This document shows positions 26,146 through 35,633 of a DNA stretch of 64,000 nucleotides, piece after piece; the stretch's first letter is position 1; the number at the start of each line of letters is the position of its first letter. The notes below the pieces were generated by a model. The model saw only the letters and a program-made list of their open reading frames with translations, made no database searches and had not been told where the DNA came from. The position numbers and the translations under genes were made by a program. Origin of the DNA: an uncultured Porphyromonadaceae bacterium. GTDB lineage: Bacteria > Bacteroidota > Bacteroidia > Bacteroidales > UBA11471. Where the stretch lies: NCBI GenBank assembly GCA_900547555.1, contig URHG01000001.1, forward strand, positions 62,001 to 126,000. The letters run 5' to 3'.

Positions 26146-27219
26146 ATGGTAAAAGTAGGAGATAAAGTGCGCTTCCTCAACGCTGTGGGCGGAGGAATCG
26201 TGCGCCGCATAGACCACGACGTGGTACTCGTCGAGGAGGAAGACGGATTCGAGACACCGGTACTTGCCCGCGAATGTGTCGTCATAGAGAGCGGACGCAA
26301 ACAGGATAACGGTGTCGTCCCGACCGATAAGCAGGAAATCGCCCGGCACGCGGCGAGACCGGTCGTTCCCCGACCGGCAGACGATGACGACGAACCCGAA
26401 CTGCCGCTCGTTGAGACCCGGAAGGGTGAACGAATCAGCCTCTATTTGGCGTTCGTTCCCGAATCGTGCAGTCGGTTGGGTTCGACGACATTCGATGCTT
26501 ATCTCATCAACGACAGTAATTATTACCTCGATTATCTGTATGCCGGCTCGGACGAGACGGGCGAGTGGACGATGTACAGCCGGGGAACGGTGGAACCCAA
26601 TGTACAGGTGCATCTCGAAAGTTTCGGTCAGGACTCGGTCAACCGTTTTGGGCGTATCTCGGTGCAAGCCGTTGCTTACAAACGCGGGAAATCCTATGTC
26701 TGCAAAGAACCTGTCTCGACTGTTTTACGCATCGATCCCGTGAAATTTTATAAATTACACACTTTCGGCACGAGTGAATTTTTCGAGGAGAAAGCGTGGG
26801 TGCTCCCGCTTGTCGAGAACGATCTTCCCGTCATGGATATTCCGGTCGACGCCAAGTCGCTCGAAAGAGCCATGCAGGAAAAGACCGTGCCGCAGCCGCA
26901 AACTCCCAAGCCCGCCCGGCACAAGCAGCCCAAAGAAGGCCCGGTCGAGGTCGACTTGCACATACACGAGTTGGTCGATACGACCGCCGGAATGAGCAAC
27001 GCCGATATGCTGCAATTGCAGTTGCAGACATTTCGCGATACGCTCGACCGATACAAGGGAGAGAAAGGCCGGAAAATCGTGTTTATTCACGGTAAAGGCG
27101 ACGGCGTGTTGCGCCGAGCCATACTCGAAGAGTTGCAACGGAAATACAAAAATTACGAGTATCAGGACGCCTCGTTCCGGGAATACGGTTTCGGGGCGAC
27201 GCAGGTAACGATACGTTAG
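26146..27219 (+). CDS. DUF2027 and Smr domain protein
   Basis: The 357-residue product (start MVKVGDKVRF; an ATG two codons upstream is also possible) has a DUF2027-type N-terminal region with a KOW-like GDKVRFLNAVGGGIV start. After a Pro-rich linker (about residues 245-265) it has a C-terminal Smr domain with VDLHIHELVD and IVFIHGKGDGVL; HGKG is the Smr motif. Smr domains in MutS2-like proteins bind or nick nucleic acid. This domain pair is a recurring Bacteroidota architecture, but no specific role is established. It is transcribed away from queA and precedes hisS by 140 bp. Confidence 0.85.
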   Translation: MVKVGDKVRFLNAVGGGIVRRIDHDVVLVEEEDGFETPVLARECVVIESGRKQDNGVVPTDKQEIARHAARPVVPRPADDDDEPELPLVETRKGERISLYLAFVPESCSRLGSTTFDAYLINDSNYYLDYLYAGSDETGEWTMYSRGTVEPNVQVHLESFGQDSVNRFGRISVQAVAYKRGKSYVCKEPVSTVLRIDPVKFYKLHTFGTSEFFEEKAWVLPLVENDLPVMDIPVDAKSLERAMQEKTVPQPQTPKPARHKQPKEGPVEVDLHIHELVDTTAGMSNADMLQLQLQTFRDTLDRYKGEKGRKIVFIHGKGDGVLRRAILEELQRKYKNYEYQDASFREYGFGATQVTIR

Positions 27220-27321
27220 GAAGCGTTTCGGCCGACGCAGGGCGATGCGACCGTCGTACTCACGAATGCGGGCGCGGCATGAAATCTTGCATCGGCAGAA
27301 GAAAATAACTGCGGAATGTCG

Positions 27322-27329
27322 TATATTTG
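27322..27329 (+). promoter_or_regulatory. Candidate -7 box for hisS
   Basis: TATATTTG matches TAnnTTTG 30 bp before the hisS ATG. It gives hisS its own promoter, separate from the Smr gene, and rules out the longer open frame whose first codon overlaps the box. Confidence 0.5.
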
Positions 27330-27359
27330 CAATATCATCTTACATATCGAAAAAATTAC

Positions 27360-28724
27360 ATGGCAACAAAACCTTCCATACCCAAAGGAACCAGAGACTT
27401 TTCGCCCGAGGAGATGGCGAAACGCAACTATATTTTCAACACGATACGCGAAGTATTTCACCTTTTCGGCTTCCAGCAGATAGAGACGCCCGCTATGGAA
27501 AATCTCTCCACGCTCATGGGGAAATACGGCGAAGAGGGAGACAAATTGCTTTTCAAGGTATTGAACTCGGGCGATTTCCTTTCCGATGTTTCCGACGAGG
27601 AACTGACGGAGCGGAATACCAACCGGCTGGCATCGAAATTTTGCGAGAAAGGTTTGCGCTACGACCTTACCGTGCCGTTTGCCCGCTTCGTGGTGATGCA
27701 CCGGGGAGAGCTTTCATTCCCTTTCAAACGCTACCAGATACAACCCGTATGGCGGGCCGACCGGCCGCAGAAGGGACGCTACCGCGAGTTTTTCCAATGC
27801 GATGCCGATGTTGTCGGGTCGGACTCCCTGCTGAACGAAGTCGAACTGTTGCGCCTTGTCGATGAGGTGTTCTCCCGATTCGGCATACGGGTGGCCGTGA
27901 AACTCAACAATCGGAAAATACTCGGCGGCATTGCCGAAATCATCGGTGCACCCGAGAAAATCGTCGATATTACCGTTGCCATCGATAAACTCGATAAAAT
28001 AGGTCTCGACAACGTCAATGCGGAATTGCGCGAAAAAGGCCTCGATGAGACGGCTGTCGCCCGGTTGCAACCCATTATCCTGCTGCAAGGCGATAACCGT
28101 GAGAAACTCGCCACATTGCGCACGCAACTGGCTGCATCGGAAATCGGAATAAAAGGGATAGAAGAGCTGGAATATATTCTCGATAAGATAGAGAAATCGC
28201 CCTTGAAAGCGACACTCGAAATAGACCTGACACTGGCGCGCGGCCTCAACTACTACACGGGTGCCATCGTAGAGGTGAAAGCACTCGATGTAACGATAGG
28301 CAGCATTACCGGCGGCGGCCGTTACGACAACCTGACGGGCGTATTCGGCATGCCGGGTGTTTCGGGCGTGGGTATCTCGTTCGGCGCCGATCGTATTTAC
28401 GACGTACTCAACCAGCTCGATTTGTACCCGTCGGACTCACTGTATTCCACCCAGATATTGTTTGTCAACTTCGGAGAAAAAGAGGCGGAGGCCTGCCTCG
28501 ATTATACGGCCCGCTTGCGGGCATCGGGTATCCGTGTCGAACTTTACCCCGAGACAGGAAAGCTCAAAAAACAGATGGGTTATGCCGATGCCAAAAAGAT
28601 TCCTTTCGTTGCCCTTGTGGGTGAAGATGAAATTTCGTCGGGAAAAATTACCGTCAAAGACATGTCGGCGGGTACACAGGAGCAGTTATCGATAGAAGAA
28701 ATCGTTTCCCGCTTGAAACCATGA
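27360..28724 (+). CDS. hisS: Histidyl-tRNA synthetase
   Basis: The start at 27360 ([14 protein letters not shown]) is chosen because PKGTRDF is the conserved class II HisRS N-terminus; the open frame extends 11 codons further upstream. The 454-residue protein has motif 2 around FQCDADVVG, the LTVPFARFV segment, the HisA motif [12 protein letters not shown] and motif 3 near [11 protein letters not shown], followed by the anticodon-binding domain. It charges tRNA-His. Its stop codon overlaps the next start. Confidence 0.97.
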   Translation: MATKPSIPKGTRDFSPEEMAKRNYIFNTIREVFHLFGFQQIETPAMENLSTLMGKYGEEGDKLLFKVLNSGDFLSDVSDEELTERNTNRLASKFCEKGLRYDLTVPFARFVVMHRGELSFPFKRYQIQPVWRADRPQKGRYREFFQCDADVVGSDSLLNEVELLRLVDEVFSRFGIRVAVKLNNRKILGGIAEIIGAPEKIVDITVAIDKLDKIGLDNVNAELREKGLDETAVARLQPIILLQGDNREKLATLRTQLAASEIGIKGIEELEYILDKIEKSPLKATLEIDLTLARGLNYYTGAIVEVKALDVTIGSITGGGRYDNLTGVFGMPGVSGVGISFGADRIYDVLNQLDLYPSDSLYSTQILFVNFGEKEAEACLDYTARLRASGIRVELYPETGKLKKQMGYADAKKIPFVALVGEDEISSGKITVKDMSAGTQEQLSIEEIVSRLKP

Positions 28725-29242
28725 ATTTAAAAATGGAAAAAGAACTGGTTATCGCTCCGGCTTCCGAATCGGACATACCCGAAATACGGCTCATGGCCCG
28801 AGAGACTTTTTACCCGACCTATCGGGATATTTTGTCGCCCGAGCAGCTCGATTACATGTATGAGTGGATGTACTCCGAAGAAAGCCTGCTGCAACAGATG
28901 CACACGGGGCATCGGTTCTTTATTGCCCGAGACGGTTCGGGTAACGGGGTGGGATATGTTTCAATCGAACAACAGGGCGAACGATTGGTGCATTTGCAAA
29001 AAATCTATGTCCGTCCCGACAAGCAGAAACTTCATGTAGGGAGATCATTGATGGAAAAAGCATTCGATGAAGCGAAGAAACTATTCCCCGACGGACACGG
29101 TCGGGTGGAGCTGAATGTCAACAGAAAAAATCCGGCGCTCTCTTTTTATCGGCACATGGGTATGACTATTGCTTCAAGCGGTGATTTCGACATAGGAAAC
29201 GGATATTTCATGAATGATTACATCATAGCGATCGATTTTTGA
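28721..29242 (+). CDS. GNAT-family N-acetyltransferase
   Basis: This 173-residue protein overlaps the hisS stop in an ATGA arrangement, indicating translational coupling; an in-frame ATG five codons in is also possible. GNAT features are [13 protein letters not shown] at the N-terminus, the [19 protein letters not shown] acetyl-CoA loop (about residues 92-111), and [17 protein letters not shown] near the C-terminus. It should acetylate an amine, possibly a protein N-terminus, amino acid or polyamine; the substrate is unknown. A strong hairpin follows 16 bp after the stop. Confidence 0.87.
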   Translation: MNLKMEKELVIAPASESDIPEIRLMARETFYPTYRDILSPEQLDYMYEWMYSEESLLQQMHTGHRFFIARDGSGNGVGYVSIEQQGERLVHLQKIYVRPDKQKLHVGRSLMEKAFDEAKKLFPDGHGRVELNVNRKNPALSFYRHMGMTIASSGDFDIGNGYFMNDYIIAIDF

Positions 29243-29258
29243 ATGGCCTGTTTTATAA

Positions 29259-29294
29259 AGCGAGGGCTGTATCAGTTTCGATACAGCCCTCGCT
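29259..29294 (+). terminator. Perfect 15-bp hairpin after the GNAT gene
   Basis: AGCGAGGGCTGTATC pairs exactly with GATACAGCCCTCGCT around AGTTTC, followed by CGCTTTT. It most likely ends the hisS-GNAT transcript, although the T-run is short. Confidence 0.65.
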
Positions 29295-29317
29295 CGCTTT
29301 TGCCATTGGAGGAAAAA

Positions 29318-29960
29318 CATGCAACACTCGTTGACATTCTGACGACCGTAGGAAGGAAGTATTCCTTGTCGAATGGTGCTGCCTTGTCGCTTTACGAACA
29401 AATTCCAATTGCATGGGACAGCAAGATGCCCGCATTTATCGGGCCGCACGGAGCGAGGGAGAAGGTGGGAAGAGGGCGAGGACTGTTTGAGCGTAGCGAG
29501 TTCCGCAGCCCCGACGACGACCGAAGCGGAGGGCGGGAATACCCGATAACAAGCGGGCGACCTTTCTTGGTAACTTCTTTGCGGCGGGAAAGAAGTTACA
29601 GACAACTGTCATTCTGAACGGAACATCAGTGTAGTGAAGAATCTCTTTCCATATAGTGCCGCCCTACCAACGCTATGTCATTCTGAGATGCGGAGCGTCG
29701 AAGAATCTCTTACAAAGTGCGCGTATGGCATGAGATCCTCATTTGCATTCAAGATGACAGCAGAGATTCCTCGTCAGGCTTGTGCCCTCGCTCGGAATGA
29801 CATCGCATGTCATTCTGAATGCAGCGTAAGCGAAATGAAGAATCTCTACCAAAGAACGAAAAAAGAGAGATTCCTCGCATGTGCTCGGAATGACATTGGA
29901 GTTAGGGTGGAGATAGCAGTTTGTAAATGATGAGATTCCTTATATATGATCGGAATGACG
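29318..29960. repeat. Array C of short palindromic repeats
   Basis: The gap 29243-30032 holds the terminator above, structured element copy 3 (29380-29612), and TGTCATTCTGA/GAAGAATCTC units near 29330, 29606, 29677 and 29808 with CGGAATGACA partners. No gene is supported. Confidence 0.82.
29380..29612 (+). repeat. Structured element, copy 3
   Basis: The long-range stem is 29428-29433 with 29553-29558 and 29436-29443 with 29542-29549. The 3' hairpin at 29570-29599 reads GTAACTTC...GAAGTTAC where the other copies read GTTACTTC...GAAGTAAC, so one T-A pair is replaced by an A-T pair and the fold is kept. Confidence 0.75.
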
Positions 29961-30032
29961 AACCATGAATACCAAAGAATTTTTCAATGCCCGTAATTGG
30001 TGAATTTTATTCTTTCGTCTTACTTTTTTGTT

Positions 30033-30938
30033 TCATCGGGTTTGCTTCATACGATGATCGAGTCGACAAAGGTAACCCAACTTATAAAAATCAAATGCGC
30101 GTAGTTTGGGGTGTTCTCCCAATAAATTACGTTTCAGCGATTTTTCGAAGATAGCGAAAAGAAATCTTATCAGAGGTTGCAATCCGGCTCGTTTACACCG
30201 TTGCTGTATGTCGAGAATGCGCACATGTCCTCCCATAAGATTTCGGTAGAGGCAGGCGTTGAGGAGACCTGTTTCCGTTTTTTTCAAAAACGTTTCACTA
30301 CTATCGAAAATATCGTGAAAAACGGGATTGTCGATGTAGCGCATGGCAATGCCCTCCGCTTGTAAATCTTTCCCGTATAGCGTATCTTCGTGGCCGTAGG
30401 AGGTCAGTTTTTCATGGAAACGTACACGCTCGAATACCGAGCGGGGAATCAGGCAACTGAAACCCGAAAAATGGGTATAAGGGCTCTTGTTTCGTTCGGC
30501 GGCCGAGTGTTCTTCCCGAGCCAGTGCGTAGATATAACGCAAGTTTGCTTTTCCCTCAGCTCCGGTTTTGCCGGGAACACGGAATTTTATCGTACCTCCG
30601 ATGACGGAGTGGGGTTGTGCTGCATTTATATACCGTTCGATGAAATGGCTATCACAAGGCATCAAGTCGCTGTCGAGAAACAGGAAGTATTCGTATCGGG
30701 CTTGTGATGCCAGATAATTTCTGTTGTGAGCTAAACCTCTGTTTTCGGGAAGTTCGATAAAGCGGCAGTTGGGGCATGCGTTTATGGTACGGTTTCCGAT
30801 TTTACTTGTCTCGTCGGTAGAGCCGTCATCACAGACGATGATTTCATAAGGGATATGCAGAGCCTCCGCTTGGTCGGAAAGTACTTGAACGAAAGCAGAG
30901 CAATCGAAGTTATAGGTGGGAATCAGAATGGAAAGCAT
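30033..30938 (-). CDS. Family 2 glycosyltransferase
   Basis: This 301-residue GT-A-fold protein begins MLSILIPTYNFD, followed by EIIVCDDGSTDET and the metal-binding FLDSDLMPCD region (about residues 90-100). A C-terminal segment with SYGHEDTLYGKDL looks like the acceptor side. There are no clear transmembrane segments. It probably transfers a sugar to a surface polysaccharide, lipid or protein on the cytoplasmic side; donor and acceptor are not readable. It begins 11 bp after the PorE-like lipoprotein gene ends and is likely co-transcribed with it. Confidence 0.85.
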   Translation of the reverse strand: MLSILIPTYNFDCSAFVQVLSDQAEALHIPYEIIVCDDGSTDETSKIGNRTINACPNCRFIELPENRGLAHNRNYLASQARYEYFLFLDSDLMPCDSHFIERYINAAQPHSVIGGTIKFRVPGKTGAEGKANLRYIYALAREEHSAAERNKSPYTHFSGFSCLIPRSVFERVRFHEKLTSYGHEDTLYGKDLQAEGIAMRYIDNPVFHDIFDSSETFLKKTETGLLNACLYRNLMGGHVRILDIQQRCKRAGLQPLIRFLFAIFEKSLKRNLLGEHPKLRAFDFYKLGYLCRLDHRMKQTR

Positions 30939-30949
30939 ACATGCGGGAA

Positions 30950-32926
30950 TTACATCAGTCGGTAATTGGTATCGAGCACACGAAATTCGGTACGGCGGTT
31001 CAGAGCATTGGCTATTTCCTGCTGCTCGGGTGGTAGGGCGAGTATATACTCTTCGGTCAACACATCGCCTTCTTTGAACATCGGATACTCGCGGGCCTGT
31101 TTTCGTGTAATGGTACGGGGAAGCGACTCTCCGTATCCTTTGGGTGTCAGGCGGTCGGCCGCAACACCGTGTTGTATGAGATAATCGACGACCGCTTTGG
31201 CTCGTCGTTCCGAGAGTCGGAGATTATAGTCATCGTTTCCTTTCATATCGGTATGTGCGCCCAATTCGATGGATACATTGGGATTGTCTTCGAGCATTTG
31301 GATAATTTCATTCAAGGCGGCAGCCGATTCGGGGGTAACATCGGCACGATCGAATTCGTAAAACACGTTTTCCACGATGACCGGTTTATTGATAGCGGCC
31401 AAGATAAAGTCGAGACCGTAGGTTTCGTTGCGTTCTTCGGCATCGCTGGTAAATTCTCCCCGGGAGTTGAGAAAACCTTTGCAGCCGGCCATCATGACAT
31501 AATCTATACCCAGATCGAGCCGGAACTTGTAAGAGCCGTCTTCTCGGGAATAGGCTTTCTGATTCGACCCGTCTTTTCCGACGATGCGTATGATGGCATT
31601 AGGAATGGGTTCTTCGTCCTGATCCATTACCAATCCTGTAATCCATACTTCGATGAGAGAAAGTTCAAAGCTGTACAGATGATCGTATCCTCGGGCGTCG
31701 TTACGGTTGGAACTGAAAAATCCCGCTTCTCGACCTGTTTCGAAAGTAATTCCGAAATCATCTCCCGGCGAGTTGATGGGGTATCCGAGGTTTTCTATTT
31801 TCCATACGCCGAATTCGTTCATCGTAGCTTTGAAAAGGTCGAGTCCTCCCATACCGGGGTGGCCGTCCGAGGCAAAATAAAGTGTACTGTCCGATTTTAT
31901 GTAGGGGAACATTTCATCTCCCGGCGTATTGATTTGTACACCGAGATTTTCGACTCCCGACCCCCTTTCGGTGAGGTCTATGCGCCATATATCTTTCCCT
32001 CCGTATCCCCCCGGCATGTCCGATACGAAGTAGAGGTATTTTCCGTCGGGCGAAACAGCCGGGTGTGCGTATGCCGATAAGGTATCTCCGGTAATTTGAA
32101 ATAGTTGCGGTGCACTCCATTGCGCATCGTTTCGAGACGATGTACATATTTCGACCGATGTGTTTACTCCATCTTCATGGCGGGCTCGCGTAAGATACAT
32201 GGTATTTCCGTCGGGAGAGAACGAGATGATGCCTTCGTCATGTTCGGTATTGACACCGCCCTCGGCCAGTTCGGGGCGTTGCCAAGCCCCCTTCTCATCC
32301 TTCTTGGAGAAGAATATATCGTTGTTTTTCAGTCCGGTAATATCGTTTTTTTTATCTCCCGAAGCTTTGTCGTTGGTGGAGCAGAAATAGAGTATGTCAT
32401 TGGCGCTCCCCAAGAACATGGGGGCACATTCGCTGCGGCGTGAGTTAAAAAGATCAGCACGTTTCACAATGTAGCGAGTAGGATTGGCTTTCCATTCGGC
32501 AGCTGCATCGCAACCTCGTATTCCGTTCTCGCTCATACGGTCTCCGGGTTTCAGTTCGAGAAAGGCTTCATAGTTTTTTTTTGCGTCTTTGTACTTTCCC
32601 TGCATTTGTTGGGCGCGGGCCAGATAGAATAGTGCCATGCTGTCGGGGTAGTGGTAACGGACTGCGTTTTGGTAACCTGCGGCCGACCGAGGTGCGGCAT
32701 TGAGGCGGCGATAACATTCCCCGATACGGAAAGCGATTTGCCCCCGTTTGGCCCGTTCTTTGGCCGGTGTCTTGTTATAGACTTTCCGATATGTAGTTGC
32801 TGCGGCAAAATATTCACCCCGTTCGTATTGGGCATGAGCCGTACTTAGTTTGGCTCCGCAACCGTAGAGAAGCGATAGTAATCCGATCGAAAAAATAAGC
32901 GATAAATAATGCCTCATTCCTGCCAT
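30950..32926 (-). CDS. porE: PorE-like OmpA-family lipoprotein of type IX secretion
   Basis: This 658-residue protein has a lipoprotein signal with Cys23 in the lipobox LLYGC (an ATG at codon 4 is an equally good start). Domains in order: TPR region (about 28-130), PD40/WD40-like beta-propeller with SFSPDGNTMYL and AVSPDGKYLYFVSD (about 160-420), a carboxypeptidase-regulatory-like fold (VWITGLVMDQDEEP, about 428-500) and a C-terminal OmpA peptidoglycan-binding domain (FYEFDRADVTPES, about 525-630). This order and the length match Porphyromonas gingivalis PorE, which anchors the T9SS machinery to peptidoglycan. T9SS cargo in the same window supports that. Other TPR-PD40-OmpA paralogs exist in Bacteroidota, so orthology is likely but not proven. 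Confidence 0.75.
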   Translation of the reverse strand: MAGMRHYLSLIFSIGLLSLLYGCGAKLSTAHAQYERGEYFAAATTYRKVYNKTPAKERAKRGQIAFRIGECYRRLNAAPRSAAGYQNAVRYHYPDSMALFYLARAQQMQGKYKDAKKNYEAFLELKPGDRMSENGIRGCDAAAEWKANPTRYIVKRADLFNSRRSECAPMFLGSANDILYFCSTNDKASGDKKNDITGLKNNDIFFSKKDEKGAWQRPELAEGGVNTEHDEGIISFSPDGNTMYLTRARHEDGVNTSVEICTSSRNDAQWSAPQLFQITGDTLSAYAHPAVSPDGKYLYFVSDMPGGYGGKDIWRIDLTERGSGVENLGVQINTPGDEMFPYIKSDSTLYFASDGHPGMGGLDLFKATMNEFGVWKIENLGYPINSPGDDFGITFETGREAGFFSSNRNDARGYDHLYSFELSLIEVWITGLVMDQDEEPIPNAIIRIVGKDGSNQKAYSREDGSYKFRLDLGIDYVMMAGCKGFLNSRGEFTSDAEERNETYGLDFILAAINKPVIVENVFYEFDRADVTPESAAALNEIIQMLEDNPNVSIELGAHTDMKGNDDYNLRLSERRAKAVVDYLIQHGVAADRLTPKGYGESLPRTITRKQAREYPMFKEGDVLTEEYILALPPEQQEIANALNRRTEFRVLDTNYRLM

Positions 32927-32948
32927 ATACTTATGCTATAAATATACG

Positions 32949-32956
32949 CAAAAATA
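32949..32956 (-). promoter_or_regulatory. Candidate -7 box of the porE-like/GT2 operon
   Basis: The minus strand reads TATTTTTG 23 bp before the lipoprotein ATG, matching TAnnTTTG. No clear -33 box is seen. Confidence 0.4.
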
Positions 32957-33034
32957 GCTGTTTTATTGTACTTGGTTACTCTCTTTCTCCATAAAAAAGC
33001 CCGGCTTAAATCGCAGGGTTTGATGCAGAAGCAA

Positions 33035-33610
33035 TTACCGAACCGATAACAGAGAGGCTCGTATGCGGCTGAGTGATTGCGGAGTCATACCGAGGTATGA
33101 GGCCAAATGTTTGAGAGGAATTTGTTGTATCAGTTCGGGCATTTTTTTCAGCAGGCACAAGTAACGTTCTTTTGCTGAGACGGCCCATAAATCGTTCCAT
33201 TCCGTCTCGGCGTACATGGCGTGCTGTTCGATGAGACGGCGACCCAGATCGGCCCATGCTTGCGATTGGGAAAACAGCTCGCAGAGGCGGTGGCGGGAAA
33301 TGCGGCGTGCCCGGCTTCGATTGAGCGATTCGATAAAAAGCTTGGAAGGTTGTTCTCCTGCATATCCGGTTACCGAGAAAGCAAGGCTCCCTTCAATGGC
33401 AAACCACATGCTCATTTCTATACCGTCTTTCAACCTGTAAGCTCTCCATACGCCATGACTGACGATATATAGATCGCTGTTTACTTCGCCTTCGTTTACG
33501 ATTTTCTCGTTCCGAGAAAATTCCACAGGGACACTTTCCGCCAGAAGCATATCGGCCTCCTGCTGTGTTACACCGTATTTTTGTATGAATTGTTGTACAA
33601 ATTGCTCCAT
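33035..33610 (-). CDS. Crp/Fnr-family transcription regulator
   Basis: This 191-residue protein has an N-terminal cyclic-nucleotide-binding-like jelly roll (about residues 20-120, with SRNEKIVNEGEVNSDLYIV and GVWRAYRLKDG) and a C-terminal winged helix (IPLKHLASYLGMTPQSLSRI). The jelly roll lacks an obvious canonical phosphate-binding cassette, as in many Bacteroidota members, so the ligand is unknown. There is no Fe-S cysteine cluster at the N-terminus. It lies 41 bp after the MATE gene and may regulate that exporter. Confidence 0.85.
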   Translation of the reverse strand: MEQFVQQFIQKYGVTQQEADMLLAESVPVEFSRNEKIVNEGEVNSDLYIVSHGVWRAYRLKDGIEMSMWFAIEGSLAFSVTGYAGEQPSKLFIESLNRSRARRISRHRLCELFSQSQAWADLGRRLIEQHAMYAETEWNDLWAVSAKERYLCLLKKMPELIQQIPLKHLASYLGMTPQSLSRIRASLLSVR

Positions 33611-33651
33611 AGTACGGCAAAGATAGCCATTTGTGCGGACAGAGAATATGT

Positions 33652-35034
33652 TCAGGTGTTTTTCCTTTTATGCCGGTTATCTTTCATGCGTTCCATAAAG
33701 AAAAACGAAAGAATAAAAATGAACGTAGTAAGTTCGCTGGCCGGGACCGAGAGCCAGATGCCTTTGTGTCCCAGCCATTGAGGGAGCGTAAGAAAATAAA
33801 CGAGCAGGAACAGCAGACCTCTCAGCAAGGTGAAAAGTTGTGCCGGTCGGGCGCGCTCTATACTTTGCAGATAGCCGATACATACGATATTCAATGCGAA
33901 AAACAGGAATCCCGTGGCGAAGTAAGGCATACCCGACACGGCTATATGGTAGGCATTGTACCCCGGTTCGAGGAAGAGGGCGATGAGGGGATCGATGGAA
34001 AACCATACGGCAAAAGCTGCGAGCAATCCGCAAGTTATGGCCGTGTATAGGGCCAGACGGAAGGTGTAACGTACTCTCCGAAAATCGCCTGTACCGTAGT
34101 TGTAACTGATTATGGGTTGTGCCGACTGGGCAATGGCATTGTTGATCATGAAAACCAAAGGAAAACAGTAACAGGCCACACTGAAAGCGGCTACACCATC
34201 TTCTCCCAGATAGTGGATAAACACGTAATTTCCAACGAGCATCATGCAGGCGATCGCTACTTCGTTGAGCATGGCCGGGGTTCCGATGTTGAGCATATAT
34301 CCGATATTACGTCGTGTAAGCCTCATCGAAGTACGGGAAAGTTTAATCCGGTAAAGTCGGAGCGTATAGGAATATTTTGTCGTGTAGATAATAATCATCA
34401 GCGAACCGATGACTACACCCGAGTCGAAAGCCCAAGCGGCGCCGGCGATACCCCAGCCGAGAGGTACTATAAGAATATAGTCGAGTACCAAGTTGACAAG
34501 AGCGGGAACGGCGTTGCACCACATGGCGAAGCGGGGAGAACCGTCAAGACGTATCACGAACATACCGACCTGCAACAACATATAGAATGCCATGAAGGGC
34601 AATACGCGATGCAGGTATTCGAGAACATAGGGGAGAAGCCGTTCACTGCTGCCGAAAAGGAATGCGAGTTCCCGATCGAATACCAATCCCAATGCCGAGG
34701 CGATAAGGGTGAAAAACAAAGAAACCGAATAGGCTTGCGTTATGTTGATGTTTGCGGCTTTGACGCGTCCCCGGCTGAGGTGTACCGAGGCTACGACCGA
34801 TACGCCGACACCGAACATCAACCCGATACCGGTTGCCAGCATGAAAAACGGGGCGACGATATTGACTGCCGCCAGTGCGTCGCTTCCTACGAAGCGGCCT
34901 ACGAATATACCGTCGGTGATTGTCATCGAAGCGGCAAACAACATACCGACTATTGTCGGGATAAGCATTTGCCGGAATAGCTTCGGAATGTTTTCTTTCC
35001 CGAAGTCTATGGCATCTCTTTCATTTTTCTCCAT
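33652..35034 (-). CDS. MATE-family multidrug/cation efflux transporter
   Basis: This 460-residue protein has about twelve hydrophobic segments and MATE family landmarks such as PTIVGMLFAASMTITDGIFVGRFVG at the N-terminus (first half shown by PTIVGM and DGIFVGR) and AQSAQPIISYNYG in the middle. It should export cationic drugs or metabolites with Na+ or H+. It is transcribed from its own promoter and followed by the Crp/Fnr gene. The C-terminal HKRKNT tail is basic and cytoplasmic. Confidence 0.92.
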   Translation of the reverse strand: MEKNERDAIDFGKENIPKLFRQMLIPTIVGMLFAASMTITDGIFVGRFVGSDALAAVNIVAPFFMLATGIGLMFGVGVSVVASVHLSRGRVKAANINITQAYSVSLFFTLIASALGLVFDRELAFLFGSSERLLPYVLEYLHRVLPFMAFYMLLQVGMFVIRLDGSPRFAMWCNAVPALVNLVLDYILIVPLGWGIAGAAWAFDSGVVIGSLMIIIYTTKYSYTLRLYRIKLSRTSMRLTRRNIGYMLNIGTPAMLNEVAIACMMLVGNYVFIHYLGEDGVAAFSVACYCFPLVFMINNAIAQSAQPIISYNYGTGDFRRVRYTFRLALYTAITCGLLAAFAVWFSIDPLIALFLEPGYNAYHIAVSGMPYFATGFLFFALNIVCIGYLQSIERARPAQLFTLLRGLLFLLVYFLTLPQWLGHKGIWLSVPASELTTFIFILSFFFMERMKDNRHKRKNT

Positions 35035-35057
35035 TGCTCAAATTGATTAAAGGAGTG

Positions 35058-35065
35058 CAAAGGTA
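35058..35065 (-). promoter_or_regulatory. Candidate -7 box for the MATE gene
   Basis: The minus strand reads TACCTTTG 23 bp before the MATE ATG, an exact consensus match. Confidence 0.5.
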
Positions 35066-35177
35066 CGTTTTTCTTGCGCTTAAAAAATTAACCTATGATA
35101 AGAATTTACAAAGCACTTTTTGTTTCCTATGGACGAGAAGTAAATGAAGATTCTTACTCGATTATTCGGGAGATTGC

Positions 35178-35560
35178 CACTGTCATTCAGACAACCGTAG
35201 GGAAGAAGAATCTCTTTCCATACAGTACTGCCCTACCAACGCTATGTCATTCTGAGGAGTGAAACACCGAAGAATATCCTATGAAGTGCGCGTATGGTAT
35301 GAGATCTTTCTCTTGCATTCGAGATGACAGTAGAGATTCCTCACATACGTTCGGAATGACATTGGAAGGGTAAGGGTGGTAAAAACAAAACGGGTGCGTA
35401 ATTCGCACCCGTTTTTATAGAACTCCTACACCGACGGGTTTGGAATGACAGAGTATTCTTTTAGGGATTCCTCGTCGGGTTTATGCCCTTGCTCGGAATG
35501 GCAACGTAACGGGAGGAAAAAATTCCCGTTAGCATACAGAATGACATTCGAGAATCTTGT
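35178..35560. repeat. Array D of short palindromic repeats
   Basis: The divergent gap 35035-35633 holds TGTCATTC/GAAGAATCTC units near 35178 and 35244 with CGGAATGACA near 35355, and further repeat fragments at about 35430-35560. A terminator-like hairpin interrupts them. No structured long element is present here and no gene is supported. Confidence 0.75.
35387..35415. terminator. Orphan terminator-like hairpin between divergent genes
   Basis: AAAACGGGTGCG pairs with CGCACCCGTTTT around TAATT and is followed by further T. It looks like an intrinsic terminator in both directions, yet no gene ends here. Confidence 0.55.
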
Positions 35561-35633
35561 GCCTCAAAAAAATTCCTACATGTACATTTATAAAAGAAAA
35601 ATCGGTATATTTAGCCGAATAAATATTCTCGCT

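Noticed and set aside
35445..35633. N-terminal extension of the nucleoside phosphorylase by 63 residues
   Set aside because: It runs through repeat fragments; the family N-terminus is matched from MKTIPASELI at 35634.
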